Origin: an uncultured Aquimarina sp.
GTDB lineage: Bacteria > Bacteroidota > Bacteroidia > Flavobacteriales > Flavobacteriaceae
Length of the DNA: 64,000 nucleotides
NCBI GenBank assembly: GCA_947495425.1
Contig: CANLYR010000004.1
Location: 62,001 to 126,000 of the forward strand
Direction: 5' to 3'
Positions 27,105-35,807 of this stretch are shown here, in pieces. Within the stretch, counting starts at the first letter, position 1; each line of letters opens with the position of its first letter. Both the position numbers and the translations under genes were made by a program. The notes beneath the pieces were generated by a model, which made no database searches, was not told the DNA's origin, and saw nothing but the letters and a program-made list of their open reading frames with translations.

Positions 27105-28637
27105 ATGACGCTACGACTTATCCTTGGTGATCAATTGAACTATAAACACTCCTGGTATACTGATACTAACAAGGACGTGTGCTATTTTATGGCCGAAATG
27201 CGGCAGGAAACCGATTATACAACGCACCACATTCAAAAAGTTGTTGCCTTCTTTCAAAGCATGCGCAATTTTGCAAAAGAGCTGCGTGAAAATAAATTTG
27301 ATGTGACCTATTTTGAATTGGATCATCAGGATAACGAACAAGATCTGGTAGGTAATCTTAAAAAACTGATCCGAAATAAAAAAATCACAAAATTCGAATA
27401 TCAACTTCCGGATGAATATCGTTTGGATAAACAACTTAAAGATTTTTGTAAAATACTAAAAATAGAAACTAAAGCTTTTGACACAGAGCACTTTTTGACC
27501 TCCAGAACCGACCTTGCACATTTTTTTAAAGGTAAAAAGCAATATACCATGGAATATTTTTATCGCTACATGCGTAAGCGGTATGATATCATGATGATTA
27601 CCAACAAAGACCCTGAAGGTGGGAAATGGAATTTTGATCAAAGTAATCGCAAAAAGTGGTCAGGAACTCCTTCAATTCCATTAGAGAAAAGGTTGAAAAA
27701 GGATGTTACCAAACTTGTGAAATTAATTCATGATTCGGGAGTAAAGACAATTGGTAATATCGCATCTAACACGTTTAATTGGCCAACAACGAGAGAAGAG
27801 AGTATAGCAGTACTGGATTATTTCTGTGAGCATTTACTCATTCATTTTGGTGATTATCAAGATGCCATGCATCCTGATGAAAAGTATCTTTTTCATAGTC
27901 GACTTTCGTTTGCTATGAACAGTAAGCTATTGCATCCTAAGGAAGTCATAGAAACAGTGATTACCTACTGGCGCGAACATCAGAAAGAGATTCACATCTC
28001 ACAAGTCGAAGGTTTTGTACGTCAGATTCTAGGATGGCGAGAATACATGCGAGGTATTTATTGGATGAAAATGCCAGCATATCAAAACGTTAATCATCTT
28101 GATAATAAAAATCCACTTCCAGATTTTTATTGGACAGGTAAAACCAAAATGAATTGTTTGCATCACTCCATCAAACAAAGTTTGGATGATGCTTATGCTC
28201 ATCATATCCAACGACTAATGATTACAGGCAACTATGCGCTATTAACGCAAACCGATCCTGATGAGGTAGATCAATGGTACCTTGGTATTTATATTGATGC
28301 TATTGAGTGGGTAGAGATTACCAATACCCGGGGAATGAGTCAATTTGCCGATGGAGGTATCGTAGCAACCAAACCGTATGTTTCTAGCGGTAGTTATATC
28401 AACAAAATGAGTGCATATTGTAAAGGATGCCATTATAAGGTAACCAAAAAAGCAGAAGATGATGCTTGCCCGTTTAACGCATTATATTGGAATTTCTTAG
28501 ATGATAAACGAGAATATTTTAAGAACAATCAACGTATGAGCATGATGATGAGTTTGCTCAATAAAATGGATACTGAGAAACTAAAAGCACTAAAAACCAG
28601 AGCTAATGAGATTATAAAAAACCCAAATGACTATTAA
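27105..28637 (+). CDS. Iron-sulfur (6-4) photolyase family protein (FeS-BCP/PhrB type)
   Basis: This 510-aa protein belongs to the bacterial cryptochrome-photolyase group with a [4Fe-4S] cluster, whose characterised members repair (6-4) photoproducts. The N-terminus (RLILGDQLN) and the motifs SQVEGFVRQILGWREYMRGIYW and ALLTQTDPDEVDQWYLGIYIDA are diagnostic. Four candidate cluster Cys are visible: NCLHH near residue 350, YCKGC near 438-441 and ACPFN near 454. The antenna in this group is dimethyl-ribityllumazine. The gene lies between the DASH cryptochrome and the divergent photolyase paralogue; its 3' end overlaps the next start by 11 bases. Confidence 0.94.
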   Translation: MTLRLILGDQLNYKHSWYTDTNKDVCYFMAEMRQETDYTTHHIQKVVAFFQSMRNFAKELRENKFDVTYFELDHQDNEQDLVGNLKKLIRNKKITKFEYQLPDEYRLDKQLKDFCKILKIETKAFDTEHFLTSRTDLAHFFKGKKQYTMEYFYRYMRKRYDIMMITNKDPEGGKWNFDQSNRKKWSGTPSIPLEKRLKKDVTKLVKLIHDSGVKTIGNIASNTFNWPTTREESIAVLDYFCEHLLIHFGDYQDAMHPDEKYLFHSRLSFAMNSKLLHPKEVIETVITYWREHQKEIHISQVEGFVRQILGWREYMRGIYWMKMPAYQNVNHLDNKNPLPDFYWTGKTKMNCLHHSIKQSLDDAYAHHIQRLMITGNYALLTQTDPDEVDQWYLGIYIDAIEWVEITNTRGMSQFADGGIVATKPYVSSGSYINKMSAYCKGCHYKVTKKAEDDACPFNALYWNFLDDKREYFKNNQRMSMMMSLLNKMDTEKLKALKTRANEIIKNPNDY

Positions 28638-30111
28638 TAAAAACGAACATATAAATATTGTCTGGTTTAAACGAGACTTAAGATTGCAAGACAATGAAGC
28701 GATCTATAATGCTATTGCCTCTGGTAAGCCTACACTTTTATTATACGTTTTTGAAAATTCATTAAAAAATGACAAACATTATAGTGAACGGCATTGGAAT
28801 TTTATCAAACAATCTTTAGAAGATATAAACGCACAATTGCTTCCTTACCATACAAAGGTGTTAACTGTGTCCTCAGAAGTACTCAAAACGTTCGGAACGT
28901 TACAGCAGTTTTGGAAAATAGATACGGTTTTTTCGCATCAGGAAACCGGTATCAAAATCACCTATGATAGAGATAAATCTTTTAGAACTTTTTGTAAAAA
29001 TAATCTAATTTCCTGGATCGAAAATGGTAATAATGGTATTCTAAGAGGACTTAAAAATAGAAAAAACTGGAGAGATGACTGTGAAAAATATATGTCACAA
29101 CCCCTCTTTGAATTTAATCCAAAAGAAAATACGTTTATCTCGTTAAATACGATTGAAGAAATTGAACGTGTTTTTAAGTTAGAAAACTTAACAACTCCTG
29201 AAAATTCTAGTTTCCAAAAAGGAGGAAGCAGTACGGCCAAAAAATATCTGGAATCTTTTTTTTACAATGGGCGTTACAAAAACTATAGTTTTCATATTTC
29301 AAAACCAGAATTAGCTCGCAAAGGTTGTAGTCGATTATCTCCCTATATTGCCTGGGGTAATCTTTCCATACGGCAAGTATGGCAATACGCCATGGAATAT
29401 AGAAAAGCATCAGGTAATAAAAAACAGATCGATGCTTTTGCCTCGAGATTACATTGGCAAGTACATTTTGTTCAGAAATTTGAAATGGAAGACATCATGG
29501 AGTTCGAAAGCATCAATAAAGGATACCATAGGCTTAAAAAGAATATTTCTGAAACTTACCAAACTGCATGGAAAGAAGGTAAAACCGGATATCCCCTTAT
29601 AGATGCTTGTATGCGTTGTTTACAGGAAACCGGATATATAAATTTCCGGATGCGTGCTATGGTAGTTTCTTTTTTCACTCATAATTTATGGCAACCCTGG
29701 CAAGAAGCAAGTGCACATTTATCGCGTATGTTTTTAGATTTTGAACCTGGTATTCATTTTCCTCAATTGCAAATGCAGGCAGGAGAAACCGGAATCAATA
29801 TGTTGAGAATCTATAATCCTATTAAAAACAGTATCGAACACGACCCCGAAGGAGTTTTTATCAAGAAATGGGTACCCGAATTACAAAATGTACCTGTAGA
29901 GTTCATACATGAACCTTATAAAATGACACCGCTAGACCAAAAATTTAATAATATAACACTAGGCGAAGCATATCCCATGCCTATTGTTGATATGAACAGT
30001 ACCAGAAAAAAAGCAAGTGATACCTTATGGAGTCTTAAAGATGATACGCTTGTGAAAAAAGAAAGCTATCGTATTCTAAAAAAACATACGTTACCGAATA
30101 GAGAAGAATAA
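28627..30111 (+). CDS. Divergent cryptochrome/photolyase family protein with altered FAD site
   Basis: The 494-aa protein has a photolyase antenna domain (NIVWFKRDLRLQDNEAI) and a C-terminal FAD domain (FASRLHWQVHF, GYPLIDACMRCLQETGYINFRMRAMVVSFF). In class I enzymes the segment after the last motif contains an NNGGWQW sequence that supplies the Asn facing flavin N5 and Trp for lesion binding. Here the corresponding stretch (nt about 29736-29790) reads IHFPQLQMQAG, so those residues are replaced. It is probably not a canonical CPD photolyase. It starts 11 bases within the preceding gene and is followed by TIGR03643 and DUF2452 genes. Confidence 0.85.
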   Translation: MTINKNEHINIVWFKRDLRLQDNEAIYNAIASGKPTLLLYVFENSLKNDKHYSERHWNFIKQSLEDINAQLLPYHTKVLTVSSEVLKTFGTLQQFWKIDTVFSHQETGIKITYDRDKSFRTFCKNNLISWIENGNNGILRGLKNRKNWRDDCEKYMSQPLFEFNPKENTFISLNTIEEIERVFKLENLTTPENSSFQKGGSSTAKKYLESFFYNGRYKNYSFHISKPELARKGCSRLSPYIAWGNLSIRQVWQYAMEYRKASGNKKQIDAFASRLHWQVHFVQKFEMEDIMEFESINKGYHRLKKNISETYQTAWKEGKTGYPLIDACMRCLQETGYINFRMRAMVVSFFTHNLWQPWQEASAHLSRMFLDFEPGIHFPQLQMQAGETGINMLRIYNPIKNSIEHDPEGVFIKKWVPELQNVPVEFIHEPYKMTPLDQKFNNITLGEAYPMPIVDMNSTRKKASDTLWSLKDDTLVKKESYRILKKHTLPNREE

Positions 30112-30125
30112 AAGAATAAGAAAAT

Positions 30126-30404
30126 ATGAAGCAAGAGTTATCAATAAGAGATACCGACAGAATCATTGAAATGGCCTGGGAAGACAGAACACCTTTTGAT
30201 GCCATCTTAATGCAATTTGGACTAAAAGAGCAAGAAGTCATCAATTTGATGCGAAAAGAAATGAAACCTTCAAGTTTCAGGATGTGGCGAAAAAGAGTTC
30301 AAGGTAGAAAAACAAAACATCTAAAAAAGCGTGTTTTTGAAGATGGAAGATTTAAATGTAGTCGACAGCGACAGATTACTCATAATAAAATTTCAAAAAG
30401 ATAA
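30126..30404 (+). CDS. TIGR03643/DUF2805 family protein
   Basis: The 92-aa protein starts KQELSIRDTDRIIEMAWEDRTPFDAI and continues with a helix-turn-helix-like core (QFGLKEQEVINLMRKEM) and a very basic tail (FRMWRKRVQGRKTKHLKKR). This is the TIGR03643 family, often linked to photolyase genes. The core has a sigma-region-4-like pattern, so DNA binding is plausible but unproven. It lies 14 bases after the photolyase stop and 3 bases before the DUF2452 gene. Confidence 0.9.
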   Translation: MKQELSIRDTDRIIEMAWEDRTPFDAILMQFGLKEQEVINLMRKEMKPSSFRMWRKRVQGRKTKHLKKRVFEDGRFKCSRQRQITHNKISKR

Positions 30405-30407
30405 ATA

Positions 30408-30809
30408 ATGCAAAAGAAAAAGCCAGATCAAGTAGTATATGATGAAAACGATGAGCGCTATAATGCAGCATTAAAACCGTATGCTACCAATGTTGGAGCT
30501 CCTGTTATTACAACTCCAGATACTATAGCTTGGAAAAACACTAATATCCATAAAGTAAACAAACAAGTTAAGGCAAAATATGATGAGCTAAAGGCTGAGT
30601 ACGATGCTTTGATAGAACAATTTGAATACAATAATTTAGTGTATGGTGCCAAATTTAATTTTGAGCCTGTCGTGGGAGAGTTGTATCATTTATATAAAAA
30701 TAGAGAAGAAAAACCTTTTCTATCTATAATAGCTCCTACCGAATGCAATTTTAAACATTTAGGTAGTTTCCGATTGAATGCAGATAAGATGTGGGAAAGT
30801 TTTGAGTGA
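30408..30809 (+). CDS. DUF2452 family protein
   Basis: The 133-aa protein has the DUF2452 features: KPDQVVYDENDERYNAALKPYATNVGAPVI, then a coiled-coil-like helix (about residues 55-78) and YGAKFNFEPVVGELYHLY followed by LSIIAPTECN. Function is unknown. It is the last gene of the photolyase operon and its stop faces the convergent GH2 gene of the polysaccharide locus, 41 bases away. No strong terminator hairpin is seen in this short gap. Confidence 0.9.
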   Translation: MQKKKPDQVVYDENDERYNAALKPYATNVGAPVITTPDTIAWKNTNIHKVNKQVKAKYDELKAEYDALIEQFEYNNLVYGAKFNFEPVVGELYHLYKNREEKPFLSIIAPTECNFKHLGSFRLNADKMWESFE

Positions 30810-30850
30810 TTAGACCACGTTATAAAACTATCCTTACAGGACACCCATAC

Positions 30851-32926
30851 TCACAGATTATGATAAGTAAAGACCGCATGATCCGAAAATCTTTCAGAAT
30901 TTTCTGATAAAATTCCGCTAACTTGGATATCATTATTTCCTTTTTTCAGTTTAATATCATTCCATAAGCAAATTCCCATTGCAGGTTTTTTAGTTCCCTT
31001 TGAAATGCCATTTACAAATAATTCAATTTCTTCAAGATTACTATAGGCTTTGATAGTTATGCTTTGCGTATTACGTTCTTTAAATCGTTTTTCAGCTAGA
31101 TATAGCATGGGTTTGGGATTCCAGTTTGCCTTGTAAAAGTAAAATGCATCTTTTTTAGTAAGCCGATCAAAAGTGACCAAACCCTTATCATTCATCCCGG
31201 GATGATCTCCTTCATTTCGCATTGAAGAAGCAAAATCAAACATATTCCAGATCATTTTGCCCCAAATAAATGGTCTTGTACTTAGAGCTCGCCAGTTTTC
31301 TTCATGAAAGTAGGTTTGCCACCCTTCGGGATGCCATTTGCCACCTGGTTCTGGGGCGATTAGCGTATCTTGATGATGTATGATACTTGCTCCAGCACCA
31401 TATTCGCTGATACCCAAGCTCCTTTTAGGGAATTTTTTATGCATTTCGTCTGCCCAAATCCCCATTTTTGAAGGCTCTTCTCCATACCAACCATAATATT
31501 TATTCCAGGCAATGACATCGGTAACGTTATTAAGTGTACTAATATCTATATTAGAAGCAGCTACTGTAGGTCGATATGGATCTTCTTTTTTAGCTAATTT
31601 TTGTAATTCTTTGATGTATAGTAATGGATTAGCTTCTTCGTCTTTTAACTCATTAAACAATCCCCAAAAAAATACCGAGGGATGATTATAATTCTGCCGA
31701 ATGAGCTCGATAAGTTGTTGACGTCCATTACTATGCAGTGTTTCAGTATTATAGTATCCTTTTTTATAATGCCCCCCTAACCCGACCAAAGGGATTTCTG
31801 CCCAGAGTACCAAACCTGCTTTATTGGCATAGTCAAAAACAGGTTGTGCATGTTGATAGTGAGAGAGACGAACAATATTAGCCCCCATTTCCATAATCAG
31901 GTCCATATCCTGTGTATGATCTTGTAATGATAGTGCACTTCCTTTACCTGCTTTATCCTGATGTCGATTAACACCATATAAGTCTAAATATTCCCCATTC
32001 AGAAAAAATCCTTTATCAGGGTCTACTTCAAAAAACCGTAACCCCAAAGGTTGAATTATTTTATCAACCCTTTGATTTTTGATATACACCGAAACCTCAA
32101 CCTGATATAGGTATGGATCTTTTTTTGCTTGCCACAACTTTGGATTTGCTATTGCTAATGATTGTAAAACTTCTGAAGTTGCATCTGCTGAAATTGTATG
32201 ATTAATAGTGTTTGAAACAATCTCTACTCCTTCTCTATCTAGTATTTTAGTTTGTATTGTTGCTTTAGTTTTTGCTTCTAAAGCACTTGATAATTTAGTT
32301 TTAACTTCAACATTCGCTTTTTGTGACGTAACTTCTTTTTGTGTTATATAAATGCCTGGTGAAGCATAGTCTAATGGTGTTATACATACTTTTTCGGTAA
32401 CTAGTAATGAAACTGGTCTGTAAATACCTCCATACTTCATAAAATCACCACCTAATGACAATGCGTCCAATCTGTAGGCATTACTAACTTTTACCAAAAT
32501 AATATTTTCTTCACCATAAATAACAGCATCGGTTATTTCAAAAGTAAATGCAGCATATCCACCAATATGTTCGCCCACAAAGTGACCATTAATAAATACC
32601 CAAGCTACTGTAGCAACGCCTTCAAATTTTAGAAAAAGACGCTTATTTTTGTATTCTTTGGAAATAAACAAGTGTTTTGCATAGCTACCATCTCCGCGGT
32701 AATAGTTTTTTTTACCACTATCTGCTTCTCCAGCATTCCAGGTGTGAGGAATAGTAACTGGTCTGGCATTGGATTTCCGTTTCTCATAGCCATACATAAA
32801 TTCCCAATCAGAATTTAACGGAATAGTAGTACGGTTCTGATTTATATCCTTTTGAGCACTGCCAGTAATTCCATGAATAAAGAAAAAAATTAGTAGGGTA
32901 CTATTTTGAAAATATTTTGACTTCAT
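30851..32926 (-). CDS. Glycoside hydrolase family 2 (beta-galactosidase/beta-glycosidase), exported
   Basis: This 691-aa GH2 enzyme has a signal peptide (ending near GSAQ), an N-terminal jelly-roll (GEADSGKKNYYRGDGSYAK), an Ig-like domain and a TIM barrel. The acid/base is the Glu of FWGLFNELK (about residue 422) and the nucleophile the Glu of GISEYGAG (about 505). It is much shorter than the LacZ-type GH2 in the same locus and lacks the C-terminal small-chain domain. Exo beta-galactosidase or beta-glucuronidase activity is possible; specificity is not readable. It is the last gene of the polysaccharide locus, 18 bases after the transporter. Confidence 0.92.
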   Translation of the reverse strand: MKSKYFQNSTLLIFFFIHGITGSAQKDINQNRTTIPLNSDWEFMYGYEKRKSNARPVTIPHTWNAGEADSGKKNYYRGDGSYAKHLFISKEYKNKRLFLKFEGVATVAWVFINGHFVGEHIGGYAAFTFEITDAVIYGEENIILVKVSNAYRLDALSLGGDFMKYGGIYRPVSLLVTEKVCITPLDYASPGIYITQKEVTSQKANVEVKTKLSSALEAKTKATIQTKILDREGVEIVSNTINHTISADATSEVLQSLAIANPKLWQAKKDPYLYQVEVSVYIKNQRVDKIIQPLGLRFFEVDPDKGFFLNGEYLDLYGVNRHQDKAGKGSALSLQDHTQDMDLIMEMGANIVRLSHYQHAQPVFDYANKAGLVLWAEIPLVGLGGHYKKGYYNTETLHSNGRQQLIELIRQNYNHPSVFFWGLFNELKDEEANPLLYIKELQKLAKKEDPYRPTVAASNIDISTLNNVTDVIAWNKYYGWYGEEPSKMGIWADEMHKKFPKRSLGISEYGAGASIIHHQDTLIAPEPGGKWHPEGWQTYFHEENWRALSTRPFIWGKMIWNMFDFASSMRNEGDHPGMNDKGLVTFDRLTKKDAFYFYKANWNPKPMLYLAEKRFKERNTQSITIKAYSNLEEIELFVNGISKGTKKPAMGICLWNDIKLKKGNNDIQVSGILSENSERFSDHAVFTYHNL

Positions 32927-32943
32927 TTTATTATCTTTCTAAT

Positions 32944-34311
32944 TTACGATACCGAAACATATCTTTTTTTACTTCCTATAAAGCCATAATAAAGTATGTA
33001 TATATAACAGATTAGTGGAACGACAAACGAAGTCTGTACTCCTACATAATCAGCTACAAATCCTTGTATAACAGGAATTAAAGCTCCTCCTAAAATTGCC
33101 ATCACCAATAAAGAAGATCCTTGACTTGTATATTTTCCTAAACCAGATATCGCCAGCGTGAAGATATTTGGCCACATTATAGAATTGAATAATCCAACAC
33201 CAATAATCAGCCACATTGCCAAATATCCAGATGATATTATGGTACCGATCAATAGTGTGATACAAATAATAGAAAAAATACCTAATGTTCTGCCAGCAAA
33301 AGACCTTCCAAAGGAGAACGCAAAGAAATTAACCAACATCAATCCGATATAGGGTAGTGTTGTCGAAAATGAAAAACCAGAGATGGCAAAAATAATTGCA
33401 TACGATCCTAATGACAATAAAATCATTGATACATACTTTTTTGCTGGTTTCAAATTGCTTAATGATAATGCACCAGAGAATCGACCAATCATTGCTCCCC
33501 CCCAGTAATATGCCAGATAATTTTTGGCAACTACTTCATCTAAACCTGCTATTTCTTCTAAACCTATAAAATTGATAAGAAAACTCCCAATAGCTACTTC
33601 TCCACCAACATACATAAATATCGCAACGATACCCATCGTAAGATTAGGGTAGCGCAGTGCTCCTGCACTTTTAGCGATTGCATCTTTATTCGTAAATCTT
33701 GGTAATTTTACTTTTGAAATCAGGATTGCCAACAATATAAACATCATGGCAAAAATCAAGTATGGAGTCTTTACGGCATCTGCTCCTTCGGTATTTTCAA
33801 AGAAAAACTCAAAAATAAGGTAGCCTCCTAAAATAGGTGCAATGGTAGTTCCTAAAGAATTAAAAGCTTGTGCCAAATTGAGTCGTGAGGAAGCAGAATT
33901 CTCATCTCCTAAGATAGAAACATATGGGTTTGCAGCAATCTGAAGCACTGTAAAGCCTAAACCTAGAACAAATAGAGCCGACAGAAAAAAACCATAAGAT
34001 AAAAACTGTGCTGCAGGATAAAATAATAGACAACCTACCGCAGAAATACTTAATCCAATAATAATTCCATTTTTGTATCCAATCTTATTAATTGGGTCTC
34101 CAACGCGGATAGAAAAAATAAAATACAAAAGTGATCCAATAAAATAAGCTCCGAAAAAAGCAAATTGCACAAGCATAGCTTGCCAATATTTTAAATCAAA
34201 AACTCCTTTTAGATACGGAATAAGAATATCGTTCATACAGGTTAAAAACCCCCACATAAAAAATAAGGAGGTCAGCGTAATTAGTGGTATTCTAAAACTC
34301 TCTTTGCTCAT
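32944..34311 (-). CDS. FucP-type sugar:proton symporter (MFS)
   Basis: This 455-aa inner-membrane carrier has 12 hydrophobic helices. The N-terminal segment SLFFMWGFLTCMNDILIPYLKGVFDL and the ANPYVSILG motif near residue 130 are typical of the FucP (fucose/galactose/glucose) branch of the major facilitator superfamily. The family imports fucose, galactose or arabinose in symport with protons. In this locus the likely cargo is a monosaccharide released in the periplasm, such as galactose or L-arabinose. It lies 7 bases downstream of the sulfatase, within the same minus-strand operon. Confidence 0.92.
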   Translation of the reverse strand: MSKESFRIPLITLTSLFFMWGFLTCMNDILIPYLKGVFDLKYWQAMLVQFAFFGAYFIGSLLYFIFSIRVGDPINKIGYKNGIIIGLSISAVGCLLFYPAAQFLSYGFFLSALFVLGLGFTVLQIAANPYVSILGDENSASSRLNLAQAFNSLGTTIAPILGGYLIFEFFFENTEGADAVKTPYLIFAMMFILLAILISKVKLPRFTNKDAIAKSAGALRYPNLTMGIVAIFMYVGGEVAIGSFLINFIGLEEIAGLDEVVAKNYLAYYWGGAMIGRFSGALSLSNLKPAKKYVSMILLSLGSYAIIFAISGFSFSTTLPYIGLMLVNFFAFSFGRSFAGRTLGIFSIICITLLIGTIISSGYLAMWLIIGVGLFNSIMWPNIFTLAISGLGKYTSQGSSLLVMAILGGALIPVIQGFVADYVGVQTSFVVPLICYIYILYYGFIGSKKRYVSVS

Positions 34312-34318
34312 TGTGTGT

Positions 34319-35797
34319 TTATTTATTTAGTGCTGCTATTAAAGGATCATTGATTTTTTTCATCTGTTTAATTAACTTCACTTCAAGTGTATCAATAAGA
34401 TCTTTATATTCGATATTTTCATACAAATTAATAGTTTCTTGAGGATCATTTTTGAGATCAAATAACTCGTGGCGATCCGGATTTAAATAATCCATAACTA
34501 ATTTCCACTCTTTTGTTCTGTACATACGCATATGAGTTCTAGACTGGTGATGCGTAGAATATTCTCCATAAAGATCGTCATTCCAATCGGATTCTTGTTC
34601 ACCTTTTAATAAGGGCAATAGATTTCTTCCTCGTATGAGGACACTATCTGGTAAAGTTGACTTTGTCATCTGTAAAAATGTAGGGTACCAGTCTAAGATT
34701 GTTGCTGTATTGGATATAATAGTTTTTGGTGGGATCACACCTGGCCATTTTACAATTGCAGGTACTTTTAGTGAGTTGTCATACATATTAGGGCGTTGTC
34801 CATCAGGGATATTCTCTGTAGCTTTAGGGTTTTCGGTCAGAATCCAATGCCCATTCCCTTTATGCCAAATTCCATTATGTCCAATATTATAGCCATGATC
34901 TGAGGTAAAGATTACGATTGTATTTTGATCTACATCTAACTCCTTCAGCTTATCCAAAATATTTTTTACGCTTCGATCCACACTGGCAATGGCACCATAA
35001 TACTCACGAGTACGTCTAGTTACTTCTGCCGTATTTAATTTGGGATAATCAGGATGAGGCAAGTCTACCTTCAAATCTTTATGCTGTGCCCAATCGTCCT
35101 CTCGTAGTGGCCACCAAGGTGCATGTGGTGCTCGATAATTAAGCGAAAGGAAAAATGGTTTTTGTTGATCTCTTTGTGAAAGATACTGTAATGCCTGGTC
35201 TGTTAAGATGTCAGTAGTTAGCCCTAAAAAAACACTATCCTTCCCTTTAATTTCTAAAGTAGGATTCTCTACTTTTGTTCCGCCTTTTAGAAATCCTGTA
35301 AAATAATCGAATCCTTGATTTTTGGGATGATACTCTGCATCAACCCCTAAGTGCCATTTTCCTATCAAAGCGGTTTCATACCCAGATTGTTGTAACGCTT
35401 CTGTCCAAGTAGTATATTTTGAATCCAAACCCAAGTGAGGTTCAGGACCTTTTAAAGTGCCATCCCAATAATGATTAATCCAATCGGTAATTCCTACTTC
35501 TGTACCATATCTACTAGTCATTAAACTTGCTCTTGCCGGGCTGCATACCGGAGAAGGGACAAAAAAATTGGTGAATTGAGCACCTTCGTTTGCTAGTTGA
35601 TCTAGCGTTGGTGTTTTTAATTGTTTATTCCCAGAGTGACCTGTACCCCAATACGCCTGATCGTCTGTAAAAATAAAGACAATATTAGGCCGTTTTTCTA
35701 CTTCTTCAGGCTTCGGTTCTGAGCTTTTACATGCAGATATCCCAACAATGCAAAGTAAAAGACCTAATTTGATCATAGAAAAAAAATTAAAACTCAT
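34319..35797 (-). CDS. S1-family sulfatase, lipoprotein
   Basis: This formylglycine sulfatase (492 aa from the chosen start) has an N-terminal lipoprotein signal (LLLCIVGISAC) followed by NIVFIFTDDQ. The modification site C-S-P-A-R is near residue 84, where the Cys is oxidised to formylglycine by an anaerobic or FGE-type maturase not present in this window. Metal and substrate ligands appear in GKWHLG, RAPHAPW and FTSDHGYNIG. The frame opens upstream at 35857, but the ATG at 35797 puts the lipobox at the correct position and leaves 10 bases after the GH92 stop. It removes sulfate from an unknown sugar of the target polysaccharide; the subfamily cannot be assigned by eye. Confidence 0.92.
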   Translation of the reverse strand: MSFNFFSMIKLGLLLCIVGISACKSSEPKPEEVEKRPNIVFIFTDDQAYWGTGHSGNKQLKTPTLDQLANEGAQFTNFFVPSPVCSPARASLMTSRYGTEVGITDWINHYWDGTLKGPEPHLGLDSKYTTWTEALQQSGYETALIGKWHLGVDAEYHPKNQGFDYFTGFLKGGTKVENPTLEIKGKDSVFLGLTTDILTDQALQYLSQRDQQKPFFLSLNYRAPHAPWWPLREDDWAQHKDLKVDLPHPDYPKLNTAEVTRRTREYYGAIASVDRSVKNILDKLKELDVDQNTIVIFTSDHGYNIGHNGIWHKGNGHWILTENPKATENIPDGQRPNMYDNSLKVPAIVKWPGVIPPKTIISNTATILDWYPTFLQMTKSTLPDSVLIRGRNLLPLLKGEQESDWNDDLYGEYSTHHQSRTHMRMYRTKEWKLVMDYLNPDRHELFDLKNDPQETINLYENIEYKDLIDTLEVKLIKQMKKINDPLIAALNK

Positions 35798-35807
35798 TTT
35801 TTTAATG

